From Sedimenticola sp. (GTDB taxonomy: Bacteria > Pseudomonadota > Gammaproteobacteria > Chromatiales > Chromatiaceae), in the NCBI GenBank assembly GCA_027083925.1, contig JALWMK010000162.1, positions 19,598 through 83,597 on the forward strand: a stretch of DNA of 64,000 nt, written 5' to 3'. Positions within the stretch are counted from its first letter, which is position 1. Each line of letters opens with the position of its first letter. The translations under genes and the position numbers were made by a program. The notes beneath the pieces are model-generated. The model was not told the origin of the DNA, searched no databases, and saw only the letters and a program-made list of their open reading frames with translations. This document shows positions 40,248 through 49,470 of this stretch, in pieces.

Positions 40248-41606
40248 ATGTATTCAAAGCTATACAGAAACTTTCTAGAACCCTTGTGGGAAGAAAAACT
40301 CAGAAAGCGAAAAACCCTGGAATATGAGAGAAAACTCAATAAAACACAATGGCTTTGCACGCCTGAAATACTTTCCATGCAATGGCAGTCCCTGCTGGAT
40401 CTGTTACAGCACAGCGAACAACAATGCACTTACTGGAAAACAGTTTTCAAGGATCTTCAACTGCATGCCGATGACATTTGCTGTTACGACGATTTTCGCA
40501 GCTTGCCCATCACCAGCAAAAGTACTATTCGTGAAAACTACAATGATATGCTTGCATCCTCATTCCGGGGGAAAACACTGCAAAAGGCCACAGGGGGATC
40601 CACAGGCGAACCACTGCGATTCGAATATACCCACACCAGCAATGAGTGGCGCCAAGCTGTAACAAGACGCGGTTACGGATGGGCTGGCGCCTATGGGGGT
40701 GTAAAGCAGGCATACATTTGGGGTGTCGCACTACAAAAAGAATCCCTGTTTCGCAAGCTCAAACAGGAGTTACATCACAAGGTCTTACGCCAGAAATTTT
40801 TTAACAGCTTTGATTTTGGAGAGCAGGAGATGGCACTCTGCCAGAGCATGCTTGAAAAGTATTCCCCTGATATCATCGTCGGATACACCAACCCCCTGTA
40901 TAACTTTGCACAGTATATTAACGCCAAAACCCCCACCCCCCGCATCCGGCCACGCAGCATCATCACCGGCGCCGAAAAACTGCACAAATTTCAACGCCAG
41001 GAAATTGAAAACGCATTCCAAGCAAAGGTCTTTAATACATATGGAAGCCGGGAGTTCATGCTGATCGCGATGGAATGTGAGAAGCACAACGGGCTGCACA
41101 TCAGCGCCGAAAACCTGTTTGTCGAAATACTCCAGGAAGACGGATCACCTGCAAACCCGGGGGAATATGGCCGCATCGTAATCACGGACCTGCACAACTA
41201 TGGCATGCCTTTCATACGCTATGAAATTGGCGATCTGGCCATTCAGTCAGATCGTTCTTGCAGCTGCGGGCGGGGCTTGCCAATGCTTGACGACATCATC
41301 GGCAGATCACTGGATATGATCAAAACTCCTGGCGGAAAAATGATACCCGGTGAATTCTTTCCCCATCTGTTAAAAGATTTTTCCTGTATACAACAATTTC
41401 AGGTTGTTCAGGACAAGCTTGACAAGCTTACGATAAAAATCGTTTCCCGCCGCAAAATGGATACTGAAGATCTCAACTTATTAAAAGCAGAAGTTCTTAA
41501 GGTGATGGGAACAGGTATCGATATCAACTATCAGTTTGTAGACAACATACCTCTTACCAAAACCGGAAAGCACCGGGTAACCGTTTCAAACATAGAAAAC
41601 TTCTGA
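40248..41606 (+). CDS. PaaK/CapK-like AMP-forming ligase
   Basis: A 452-residue member of the phenylacetate-CoA-ligase-like group found in capsule and EPS loci. Adenylate motifs: ATGGSTGEPLRFE near residue 112, FNTYGSREF near 262, YGRIVITDLHNYGMPFIRYEIGDLA near 308, and a C-terminal domain with TKTGKHRV. Start at 40248 (MYSKLYRNF) chosen by family alignment; the frame is open further upstream but that part looks unlike protein. It activates a carboxylic acid to an adenylate; the acid is unknown. It is divergent from pstS and marks the start of the EPS locus. Confidence 0.75.
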   Translation: MYSKLYRNFLEPLWEEKLRKRKTLEYERKLNKTQWLCTPEILSMQWQSLLDLLQHSEQQCTYWKTVFKDLQLHADDICCYDDFRSLPITSKSTIRENYNDMLASSFRGKTLQKATGGSTGEPLRFEYTHTSNEWRQAVTRRGYGWAGAYGGVKQAYIWGVALQKESLFRKLKQELHHKVLRQKFFNSFDFGEQEMALCQSMLEKYSPDIIVGYTNPLYNFAQYINAKTPTPRIRPRSIITGAEKLHKFQRQEIENAFQAKVFNTYGSREFMLIAMECEKHNGLHISAENLFVEILQEDGSPANPGEYGRIVITDLHNYGMPFIRYEIGDLAIQSDRSCSCGRGLPMLDDIIGRSLDMIKTPGGKMIPGEFFPHLLKDFSCIQQFQVVQDKLDKLTIKIVSRRKMDTEDLNLLKAEVLKVMGTGIDINYQFVDNIPLTKTGKHRVTVSNIENF

Positions 41607-41619
41607 TCCAGCCATGGCT

Positions 41620-41706
41620 TATTATGACGAACAGTAACAAAGCCTCACTCAGCGGATGACCATCCAGAGGCCGCTGAGTGAGGCTTTGTGACTGTTCGTC
41701 TTAGTA
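41620..41706. mobile_element. MITE family 2, short palindromic copy
   Basis: An 87-base near-perfect inverted repeat with ~36-base arms, outer end TTATTATGACGAACAGTAAC and right end TGTTCGTCTTAGTA, around a short loop. It sits exactly between two convergent stops (41606 and 41715), so it may also act as a transcription stop for both. Confidence 0.8.
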
Positions 41707-41714
41707 TATTGTGC

Positions 41715-42608
41715 TCAGGATACCCTGGCCACAATCACCCGCGCATTTCCTTCAGCATCGCTGACAATTTCCACACTGCCATACTCAGGCATATTGCTCA
41801 CCTGTTTTTCCAATGCCGGCCCCTGCCCCAGCCCCACTTCAAACAGCAGGTATCCCCCATCACAGATGAAATCCGGCGCCTCACTGATAAGCCGTCTCAT
41901 CAAGTTCACGCCAAAGACCCCTCCATCAAAAGCCATCTGTGGTTCATGGCTGGCTATTTCGTTCGCCATGGCGGGAACTTTTGCCGAGGAGATGTAAGGA
42001 GGGTTGCAGGTGATCATATCCACTTTTCCCTTCAGATCCAGGACCTGGAACGGATCGAGCAGGTCACCAGAATGTAACTGAATACGGTCAACTAAGCCAT
42101 GCTTCTTACAGTTCTGGTGCGCAAGCACCACGGCTTCTTCGGACAGGTCTCCTGCATAAATCTGTGCATGTTCTATCTCCGTGGCAATCGCCACTGCCAC
42201 ATTTCCTGCGCCGGTACAGACGTCAATCACATACGCTGTCCCACCAGCATCGTATCCACGCAGTACATCTACTGCGGCTCCTGCCAGCAATTCTGTTTCC
42301 TTCCTTGGTATCAAGGCTTCCGGGCCCGCAATCAGCTCCAGCCCCATGAAACATTGCCTTCCAGAAATATGTGCAAGCGGCATCCCGGCCAGGCGCTGTT
42401 GAACGCAGGCCTTCAGCTGTGCATACTCATCCTCAGCAAGTTCTTCAGGTTCGTAGTCCCTCGCAAGTTCAGCAGATAGCGGCTTTCCCTTCGCCAGAGA
42501 CCAAAGTGCTTTCAGGGTATTTTCCGGTGTTTCCTCCGGCTTATCCGGAAGGATGCTTAACTCACGGGAAAGATCCCGAAGAAAGGCTTCATAGCATTCT
42601 CCTTTCAT
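41715..42608 (-). CDS. PrmC/HemK-like methyltransferase in the EPS locus
   Basis: A 297-residue protein with the PrmC layout: an N-terminal helical domain (to about residue 95) with GMPLAHISG(R)Q.F.GLEL and PRKETELL, then a class I SAM fold with DVCTGAGNVAVAIA near residue 128 and the catalytic NPPYI near residue 200. PrmC methylates Gln in release factors, but the housekeeping gene usually sits beside prfA. Here it is coupled (TGATG) to an AMP-forming ligase and near an ACP, so it may have another amide or amine substrate (inference). Confidence 0.75.
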   Translation of the reverse strand: MKGECYEAFLRDLSRELSILPDKPEETPENTLKALWSLAKGKPLSAELARDYEPEELAEDEYAQLKACVQQRLAGMPLAHISGRQCFMGLELIAGPEALIPRKETELLAGAAVDVLRGYDAGGTAYVIDVCTGAGNVAVAIATEIEHAQIYAGDLSEEAVVLAHQNCKKHGLVDRIQLHSGDLLDPFQVLDLKGKVDMITCNPPYISSAKVPAMANEIASHEPQMAFDGGVFGVNLMRRLISEAPDFICDGGYLLFEVGLGQGPALEKQVSNMPEYGSVEIVSDAEGNARVIVARVS

Positions 42609-44167
42609 CAGGAAAGCCCTTTCTTGCTGATTTTTCCGGTATTGGTTTTTGGCAAAGAGCCGACAAACTCAAAATACTTGGGAACCATAAAATTCTCCAA
42701 CTTTTCCACACAGGCTTTTCGCACGTCTTTCACTGTCAGCTCCACACCTTGCTCGGGTGCCACATAGCATTTTATGGCCTCACCAAGTATCTCATCCTCT
42801 ACACCAACAACTGCCACCTCTCGTACTCCTGTTACAGAAGCCACCACATTCTCTACTTCAACAGGGCTGACTTTCTCACCACGGGTTTTGATGATGTCAT
42901 CACTTCTCCCCTGAAAATACAGATCCCCATCTTCATCCATCTTGAACCAATCACCAGTACACAGCAGCTTTTCACCAGGCAAAACCGAGTCCACCAAGAC
43001 CTTGTCAGTACGCTCCGGCGCATTCCAGTAGCCCAGCATAATATGGGTGCCGCGAACATAGAGCATGCCTGTTTCCCCCGGTTTTGCAGGCTCACCCTGC
43101 TTATTCAGAACAAAAACTTCTGTGCCGGGGATTGCCTTCCCCACAGAGGTAAGTTTGACATCGATAAGCTCTGGCTCCAGATAGCAAACCCGCTTGCACT
43201 CAGTGAGGCCATACATTTTATAAATCAGCGCCTGGGGAAAGATTTCTTTCAGTACTGGAATCTGATAAGCAGGCAGTGTGGCCGCCGTATTGGTTACACG
43301 GGTAATGCTTGGAAACGCAAAGGGTTCTCGGCGATTCATGGAAGCAAGCAGAGAAAAGATGGTGGGCACACCAGGAAAGACAGTAACCTCATGCTCGCGA
43401 ATACGCTGAAATATGATTGCTGGGTATGTAAAAGAGCGCTCCATCACCAGCGTCGCACCCAATTGTATACTCATCAGCAGCTGGTAGAGTCCGTAATCAA
43501 ATGCCAGAGGCAACACCAGCAAAATTTTGTCCTCTACTGTGAGGCGCAGGTATTCAATCAGGCTTCCCAAGGCAAACATCATGGAAAGGTGCGTGTGCAT
43601 GACCCCCTTGGGGTCGCCAGTACTCCCAGAAGTATAGATCAGCGCAGACAGGTCTTTTTGAATAGCTGCAAGATGCAAGACGCCAATTGCTGTCCGGCTT
43701 GCTGCTTCAAACGAGGTAATATTCAGGTCTTCATGACAGGAAATATCCCCAGAGACAAGAATGCATTTCAAGGTAGCAGTCTTGGCAATCAGCGGATCAA
43801 AAACACGGTGCAGATGGGCATCCGAAATCAGTGCACTGGCGCCGCAGTCTGCCAGAATATAGGCAAGTTTGTCCTGTTTGGTTTGTGGATTAACAATGAC
43901 AAACACCGCACCAGTGGCGAGTATCGCATATACGGATACTGCACATGCCAGGGTGTTGTCCATAAAGATTACGCAACGGTCACCTCTTTCTATCCCCTGT
44001 TCCTGAAGATGACCTGCGAGGTTGCGAACCATCTCCTCAAATTCCGCATAGGATGTTGCCTTTCCTTCGGCGACAATTGCCGTTTTCTTCGGATAAATCC
44101 TTGCAGATTGAAACAGGCCCTCATGCAGCAAGCGTTGTGGGCGCTGGATATTCGTGCTTTCTTTCAT
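42608..44167 (-). CDS. AMP-forming acyl ligase of exosortase-A-type EPS loci
   Basis: A 519-residue adenylating enzyme. P-loop YTSGSTGDPKGV near residue 187, YGLTECKR near 322, CTGDWF and GRSDDIIKTRGEKVSP near 410-430, and the catalytic C-terminal Lys in TNTGKISKKG. With the ACP immediately upstream it most likely loads an acyl or amino-acid group onto that carrier. It resembles the acyl-CoA ligases annotated in exosortase-A EPS loci (recalled, not searched). Coupled to the PrmC-like gene. Confidence 0.8.
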   Translation of the reverse strand: MKESTNIQRPQRLLHEGLFQSARIYPKKTAIVAEGKATSYAEFEEMVRNLAGHLQEQGIERGDRCVIFMDNTLACAVSVYAILATGAVFVIVNPQTKQDKLAYILADCGASALISDAHLHRVFDPLIAKTATLKCILVSGDISCHEDLNITSFEAASRTAIGVLHLAAIQKDLSALIYTSGSTGDPKGVMHTHLSMMFALGSLIEYLRLTVEDKILLVLPLAFDYGLYQLLMSIQLGATLVMERSFTYPAIIFQRIREHEVTVFPGVPTIFSLLASMNRREPFAFPSITRVTNTAATLPAYQIPVLKEIFPQALIYKMYGLTECKRVCYLEPELIDVKLTSVGKAIPGTEVFVLNKQGEPAKPGETGMLYVRGTHIMLGYWNAPERTDKVLVDSVLPGEKLLCTGDWFKMDEDGDLYFQGRSDDIIKTRGEKVSPVEVENVVASVTGVREVAVVGVEDEILGEAIKCYVAPEQGVELTVKDVRKACVEKLENFMVPKYFEFVGSLPKTNTGKISKKGLS

Positions 44168-44222
44168 TCAAAAAACCGCCACTGATAGGACAGCACACAA
44201 CCCAGACGTGTGCTTAATAAAC

Positions 44223-44468
44223 TCAATCTTCCTTTTGCTGGATAAATGCTACGATTTTATCTACTGAATCGAGATTGTCAGGAATCATTTCCTCATCCTT
44301 TATTTTTATTTTAAATTCATCTTCAATAAAGAAAATGATCTCCAGAATGCCGGTTGAATCCAGAATTCCCTGATCCAGAAAAGAATCATCATTTTTCAGT
44401 TCTGACTGGTCATCTGTAAATAGATAGTTTTCGAGAATAAACGTTCGTATTTTTTCTTCAGTAGACAT
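44223..44468 (-). CDS. Acyl/peptidyl carrier protein of the EPS locus
   Basis: An 81-residue acidic carrier with the phosphopantetheine Ser in GILDSTGILE near residue 38 and the downstream helix FFIEDEFKIKI. It lies between the amidotransferase and the ligase genes on the same strand. Its sequence is quite different from the ACP at 23079, being AT-rich and probably serving the ligase at 42608. Confidence 0.83.
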   Translation of the reverse strand: MSTEEKIRTFILENYLFTDDQSELKNDDSFLDQGILDSTGILEIIFFIEDEFKIKIKDEEMIPDNLDSVDKIVAFIQQKED

Positions 44469-44514
44469 TTCCTATCCCACAACCAATATGAATGAATGGA
44501 TGGACACCGACCAT

Positions 44515-46458
44515 CTATTCGAAAGCAGATGCAGGGTATCCTTGAATAAACATCTTATCAAGCAGCATGGTGGACAATATGCCCACAAAGGCCATATTGT
44601 CCGAAAAACCAATTACCTTCCCGCTTGCACTCTTGTGCAACAGCTTGCTGACAGCAGCGGGATTAAAGTATCCCGCCTCGCGCAAGGCCTCTTCACCAAA
44701 CAGCTCCTGTACATAGCCAGCAGGCTTTCCGCAGGAGAAAAACGACTGGCTGTCCGGTGCGCGATAAGGCTGCTTGCTACGCCTGCGAATGCTCTCGGGA
44801 ATCAATCCAGCCATGGATTTTTTCAGGATATACTTTTCATTCAGAACCTTGATCTTGTAGCGCACCGGTATTCTTGCAGCAAACTCCATGATTCGGTGAT
44901 CCAGAAACGGAAATCTCCCCTCTACCGAATTTGCCATAGCCATTCTATCGCCCTGTGAGTTCAGCAGATAGCCGGAAAGCAGCGTATGATTCTCGATATA
45001 CTGATCCCGGTTGAGCGCGTCCCATTGCTCGATTTCCGGTGGCAATATCCGCTCAATGGAGTCATAGCTTACACTTCCCTGCAACAGATCTTTCATCTCC
45101 CTGGAGAAAAACTTCCAGCTGCGCCGGGTGGTACTCCAACGGGGGATATGGGCAAAATAGGGCTTATCGATATATTCCATGCCCTGCTGAAAAAACCGCT
45201 TGCCAAAATCCCCCGCTGCCGTGGGGGAATGCTTCAGATAGGGATAGAGGTTTTTCAGAATCAGCGGTCGCAACCTGGAATTCGGAAAGCGCTGGCAAAA
45301 ACGCCGGATTTTTGCTTCCTTGAAGATATCATAGCCGCCAAACATCTCATCAGCACCTTCACCGGTCAACACGACCTTGTAGTTGCTTTCCCGCACATGC
45401 TGGGAAAGCAACATCATTGGTGCAGGCGCCGTGCGAAGAATGGTTGATTCCGCATGCCATACCACTTGCGGAAACAAGCGGCTGATGTCTTGCGCCTTGC
45501 AGGTAACGTGAGTATGGTCCGTTTGCAGATACTGAATCAATTCTCGCTGAAAAACACTTTCATCGAACTCTCCATCTTCAAAACCGATGGAGAATGTACG
45601 CAGCGGAGTATTGGTATAGTTGCGGATGAGGGAAGTGATAACCGAGGAATCCAGGCCACCGCTGAGATAAGCGCCAACCGGCACGTCCGATCGCAATCGC
45701 AGTCTTACTGAATCGACCATCAATTCACGCAGTTCTTCAGCCCAGTCATTGGCACTTCGATGGTCGGGTATGCCATCCAGCGGAAACGTCCAGTCCCAAT
45801 ACCTTGAGCAGTGAATTTCCCCCTGATCCACAACCATCTGATGTCCGGGCGGCAATGAATACACATCTTCAAACAGGCTGTTAGGCTCCAGGGTGGACCA
45901 GAAAGTAAACACCTCACCCAACGCCGTTGGGTTGAGACGGCGGGTAACTGCCGGTTGCGTAAACAAAGATTTTACTTCTGAGGCAAAATACAGACGGCCA
46001 GCCGCTATCGTATAGAAAAGAGGACGAATTCCGGCTCTGTCCCTGATCAGGAGCAGCCGCTGTGCTTTGCTGTCCCACAGTGCAATGGCAAACTGCCCCA
46101 CCATATGCTTGACGAATGCATCCCCATACTCTTCATACAGGTGAACAATCACCTCCGTATCCGAGTGGGTATAAAACCGATGTCCTAGTTTCTGCAGCAT
46201 GTGGCGCAGCTCAAGGAAATTAAAAATTTCCCCATTGAAAACCACCTGTACGGTCTTGTTCTCATTATGAATAGGTTGATCTCCGCCTTCCAGGTCAATA
46301 ATGCTCAACCGGGCATGCGCCAACCCAATCCCAGGCGCGGAGAAAAAACCAAAACCGTCTGGTCCTCGGTGTCGAAGAGCCTGAATCATGCACTCCAACT
46401 CACCCCTCGACGGGGTTTCCTGGTGCTTCAAATTCACTATTCCGGATATGCCACACAT
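44515..46458 (-). CDS. AsnB-like amidotransferase of EPS loci
   Basis: A 647-residue class II glutamine amidotransferase. N-terminal nucleophile Cys2 (MCGISGIV), glutamine-binding RLSIIDLEGGDQP and FNGEIFNF; synthetase half with the PP-loop SGGLDSSV near residue 268 and GEGADEMFGGY near 360. The family transfers glutamine-derived ammonia to an adenylated carboxylate. In exosortase-A loci it is thought to amidate the polymer or a carrier-bound acid. It is not necessarily an asparagine synthetase. Confidence 0.83.
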   Translation of the reverse strand: MCGISGIVNLKHQETPSRGELECMIQALRHRGPDGFGFFSAPGIGLAHARLSIIDLEGGDQPIHNENKTVQVVFNGEIFNFLELRHMLQKLGHRFYTHSDTEVIVHLYEEYGDAFVKHMVGQFAIALWDSKAQRLLLIRDRAGIRPLFYTIAAGRLYFASEVKSLFTQPAVTRRLNPTALGEVFTFWSTLEPNSLFEDVYSLPPGHQMVVDQGEIHCSRYWDWTFPLDGIPDHRSANDWAEELRELMVDSVRLRLRSDVPVGAYLSGGLDSSVITSLIRNYTNTPLRTFSIGFEDGEFDESVFQRELIQYLQTDHTHVTCKAQDISRLFPQVVWHAESTILRTAPAPMMLLSQHVRESNYKVVLTGEGADEMFGGYDIFKEAKIRRFCQRFPNSRLRPLILKNLYPYLKHSPTAAGDFGKRFFQQGMEYIDKPYFAHIPRWSTTRRSWKFFSREMKDLLQGSVSYDSIERILPPEIEQWDALNRDQYIENHTLLSGYLLNSQGDRMAMANSVEGRFPFLDHRIMEFAARIPVRYKIKVLNEKYILKKSMAGLIPESIRRRSKQPYRAPDSQSFFSCGKPAGYVQELFGEEALREAGYFNPAAVSKLLHKSASGKVIGFSDNMAFVGILSTMLLDKMFIQGYPASAFE

Positions 46459-46640
46459 AGTCTACATTGAGGAAAAATAAGAATAGTGAATTAAGGAGCC
46501 GCTGATTAATGCATGAGCAGTCGCTGATCTGCTGAAATATCCGGCTTCTGCGTTATACATCCTGGTAATAGTCCTGTTATTCCCTGCGATCCATGCCTTG
46601 AATCCGAAAATTTCATCTCGCTCGTCACTCCACTTCAGAA
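46459..46640. other. Non-coding stretch, possible IS remnant
   Basis: The 182 bases before the family 2 element have no gene with coding character. GGAGCCGCTGATTAATGCATG is suggestive of an insertion-sequence end, but no partner end or transposase remains. Low support. Confidence 0.25.
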
Positions 46641-46819
46641 TTACTAAGACGAACAGTAACAAAGCCTCGCTCAGCGGCCTCTGGATGGTCAGTCAGCCAG
46701 ACGTCCCGGTACTGCGTTGTGCTCCTTGGCAAGGGCTGGGTCATTCCCTGCGGAGCATGCCTCGCCCCGGAATGCCTGGCTGACTCTGAATGTGGCTTTG
46801 TTACCGTTCGTCTTAGTAA
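46641..46819. mobile_element. MITE family 2, full-length copy
   Basis: The 179-base element has inverted ends of about 26 bp: left TTACTAAGACGAACAGTAAC, right GTTACCGTTCGTCTTAGTAA. Inside are GCCTCGCTCAGCGG and the reverse of the ACATTCAGAGTCAGCC block seen at 4724 and 7121. No protein is encoded. It lies in the 614-base gap between the divergent AsnB-like and NadE-like genes. Confidence 0.8.
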
Positions 46820-47043
46820 CCAGAGGTTCCTTAAGAAAATTACGGTTGTCCAGCATGCACTGTCTTATCATAACATGGTTTTGTTCTTTTCCCGGACAAC
46901 CATTTTTGAGTTTTTAGGGATTGGAATTATCAGTCAAATCCTACATAAACTAGTATAGTTCTGAACGCAAGAATCTGGCAATATAACGAGATCATCAGCA
47001 TTCAATCTAATACTCCTGCGAATTCAGCTGGGAGAGTATCTTG

Positions 47044-47076
47044 ATGAATAACAAAGCAGGGGATATACACCGGTGA
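47044..47076 (+). CDS. Ten-residue leader ORF before the NadE-like gene
   Basis: ATG at 47044 is preceded by GGGAGAG at 8 bases and encodes MNNKAGDIHR. Its stop TGA (47074-47076) overlaps the GTG start of the next gene. This arrangement could couple translation of the two. It is too short to be sure it is expressed. Confidence 0.4.
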   Translation: MNNKAGDIHR

Positions 47077-48059
47077 ACAACGATAGCCTGGAAAATTACA
47101 TTCAGGCGGGCCTGGATCTGGATCTGGAAAACGAAGCCCAAAGGATCAGCGCATTTATTCGTCAGGTTTTGCGCACCAAGCTGCACCGACGAGGTTTAAT
47201 CGTAGCAGTATCAGGGGGCATAGACAGCTCGGTCTGCCTGGAGCTGGCCGTACGCACCCTGGGAGCCGACAGGGTTTTCGGCCTTCTCCTTCCGGAAACC
47301 GATTCATCATCCAGTAGCATGGAGCTGGGGCTGCAAATGGTAAAGCATGTCGGTGTTTCCTATGAGGTAAGGGATATTGCCCCAACACTGGAAACCATCG
47401 GTTGCTACGAGCAACGGGATGCCGCCATCTGCGAGGTTTTCCCGGAATATGATGGGAGCTGGAAAAACAAGATTGTCATTTCCGGGGGGACTGCCGGCAC
47501 TATCAACCATTTCCACCTGGTCGTAGAAACGCCGGAGGGTGATTTACTCAAGGAACGGCTGGCGCTCAAGCAGTATCTGCAAATTGTTGCTGCCACCAAT
47601 TTCAAACAGCGCATCAGAAAAAACCTTGAGTACTACCACGCCGACCGGCTGAACTACGCTGTCATCGGCACACCAAATCGCCTTGAATATGACCAGGGGT
47701 TTTTCGTCAAGAATGGTGATGGCGCTGCCGACATAAAGCCTATCGCTCACCTGTACAAAACCCAGGTTTACGCCATGGCCAGACACCTGCGCTTACCCAA
47801 CAACATATGCAGCACCACACCAACTACCGATACCTACAGTCTGGACCAGGGACAGGATGAGTTCTATTTCGCCTTACCCTACCAGCAAATGGATGCAGCG
47901 CTATGGTGCTACAACCATAACGTGCCGGAAACACAGGCAGCTGAATATCTGCACATCACGCCGGAGCAGGCACAGGCGGTGTATAAAGACATAGAGGCCA
48001 AACGAAGAGCCACGGCCTATTTGCATACGTCACCTTGCATCCTGGAAGATATTTTTTAA
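47073..48059 (+). CDS. NadE-like N-type ATP pyrophosphatase/synthetase
   Basis: A 328-residue protein of the NAD synthetase fold without a glutaminase domain. The PP-loop SGGIDSSVCLE is near residue 47, GTPNRLEYDQGFFVKNGDGAADIKPI near residue 200 resembles the NadE substrate region, and LYKTQVYAMARHL follows. A Gly/Asp-rich insertion (about 125-165) is unusual. The start is GTG, since the nearest ATG frame ends at that point. Ammonia-dependent NAD synthesis is one reading. The EPS context and lack of other NAD genes suggest an amidating role on another adenylated acid (inference). Confidence 0.7.
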   Translation: MNNDSLENYIQAGLDLDLENEAQRISAFIRQVLRTKLHRRGLIVAVSGGIDSSVCLELAVRTLGADRVFGLLLPETDSSSSSMELGLQMVKHVGVSYEVRDIAPTLETIGCYEQRDAAICEVFPEYDGSWKNKIVISGGTAGTINHFHLVVETPEGDLLKERLALKQYLQIVAATNFKQRIRKNLEYYHADRLNYAVIGTPNRLEYDQGFFVKNGDGAADIKPIAHLYKTQVYAMARHLRLPNNICSTTPTTDTYSLDQGQDEFYFALPYQQMDAALWCYNHNVPETQAAEYLHITPEQAQAVYKDIEAKRRATAYLHTSPCILEDIF

Positions 48060-48072
48060 CCCGGAACCAAGC

Positions 48073-49464
48073 ATGCGCCTGAACAATACTATCCCTACCA
48101 ATATCATTCTTCCGTTAATTCTTCTTGAGGCACTTATATTTGGTGGCTCTGTATATTTGGCGGTTGCCTTGCGCTTCATAGGTGAAACTGAGTTCAAGGG
48201 CGTTAATTCAGTTATGGCCAACGCTATCGCCTACGCATCCGTCATGCTCCCCTCCATGGCTGCCATGGGACTCTACCAGCTACGATCGCGGGAAGACCCT
48301 ATTGGCATGTTTGCCCGGGTGCTGGCGGCATTTGCCCTCGGCGGCACTTTGTCCATTATTTTGTTCTACATTTTTCCCAGCCTGTATCTTGGGCGGGGTG
48401 TATTCTCCCTGGCGATGCTGTTTTCCCTGCTGGCGGTTGGAACACTGCGCCCGCTGTTCTTTCAATTCCTCGACGAGCGGGCTCCTGGCCTGCGGCTGCT
48501 GATCCTGGGAGCAGGAGAAAGGGCCGCCAACATACCAGGCAAGCTAAGACGCCGATCTGATCGCCGCGGCATCCAGATTGTAGGGTTTCTCTCAACAGAA
48601 AATGAAAAAATCGAGATCGACAAATCGATGCTTATTCCGCCTTCCGACACGCTGTTGGAAACTGCAAAGGCGCAGGATATTGACGAGATCGTTGTTGCAC
48701 AGGATGAAAGACGCGCAAGCATGGACATGCAGGAACTGCTGCAATGCAAGCTTGCCGGCATCAATATTATTGATCTGCCCACACTTTTCGAGCGTCAGGC
48801 AGGCAAGCTCAAACTGGATCTGCTAACGCCCAGTTGGCTCATTTTTTCTGAAGGCTTCCGCCTTGACCCCATCTCACAGACCATCAAGCGCACGTTCGAC
48901 CTGACAATGAGCATCATTATATGCATCCTGTCCTCACCAATAATGCTGCTTACAGCAATAGCAATCTGGGCGGAAAGTGGCTTCAAAGGCCCCATATTAT
49001 TTCGTCAACCCCGCGTCGGAGAAGGAGGCCAGCTATTTAATGTTCTGAAATTTCGCAGCATGCGAACAGATGCGGAAGCAGACGGCAAAGCACGCTGGGC
49101 ACAAAAAAACGACGATCGTGTTACGCGGGTTGGCCGGTTTATTCGCAAGACAAGAATTGATGAGCTTCCCCAATGCTGGAATGTCATCAAGGGCGAAATG
49201 AGTTTTGTGGGGCCACGCCCGGAGCGACCGGAATTTGTAAAAATGCTTACCCAGAATATACCGTATTACGACATACGGCATATCGTAAAACCCGGCCTCA
49301 CTGGCTGGGCGCAACTGAGCTACCCATATGGTGCAAATGAAACAGATGCTGCAGAAAAACTGAAGTTTGATTTGTATTATGTAAAGCACCAATCCTTGCG
49401 CTTTGACATGATTATATTACTCAGAACCGTGGAAATCGTATTGTTCGGAAAAGGCGCACGATGA
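48073..49464 (+). CDS. EPS-initiating polyprenyl glycosylphosphotransferase
   Basis: A 463-residue enzyme of the type in PEP-CTERM/XrtA EPS loci. Four or five N-terminal helices, a CoA-binding-like middle domain (LLILGAGERAANIPGKL), a helix near residue 285, and the catalytic bacterial-sugar-transferase domain with KFRSMRTDAEADG, RFIRKTRIDELPQ, FVGPRPERPEF and KPGLTGWAQLSYPYG. It transfers a sugar phosphate from a UDP-sugar to undecaprenyl phosphate on the inner face of the inner membrane, the first step of the polymer. Fourteen bases after the NadE-like gene. Confidence 0.9.
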   Translation: MRLNNTIPTNIILPLILLEALIFGGSVYLAVALRFIGETEFKGVNSVMANAIAYASVMLPSMAAMGLYQLRSREDPIGMFARVLAAFALGGTLSIILFYIFPSLYLGRGVFSLAMLFSLLAVGTLRPLFFQFLDERAPGLRLLILGAGERAANIPGKLRRRSDRRGIQIVGFLSTENEKIEIDKSMLIPPSDTLLETAKAQDIDEIVVAQDERRASMDMQELLQCKLAGINIIDLPTLFERQAGKLKLDLLTPSWLIFSEGFRLDPISQTIKRTFDLTMSIIICILSSPIMLLTAIAIWAESGFKGPILFRQPRVGEGGQLFNVLKFRSMRTDAEADGKARWAQKNDDRVTRVGRFIRKTRIDELPQCWNVIKGEMSFVGPRPERPEFVKMLTQNIPYYDIRHIVKPGLTGWAQLSYPYGANETDAAEKLKFDLYYVKHQSLRFDMIILLRTVEIVLFGKGAR

Positions 49465-49470
49465 ACCGAA

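Noticed and set aside
42371..44185. A 604-codon open frame opposite to the AMP-forming ligase
   Set aside because: It lies wholly antisense to a ligase with intact motifs, its translation is rich in Cys/His/Gln typical of shadow frames, and it has no recognisable domain.
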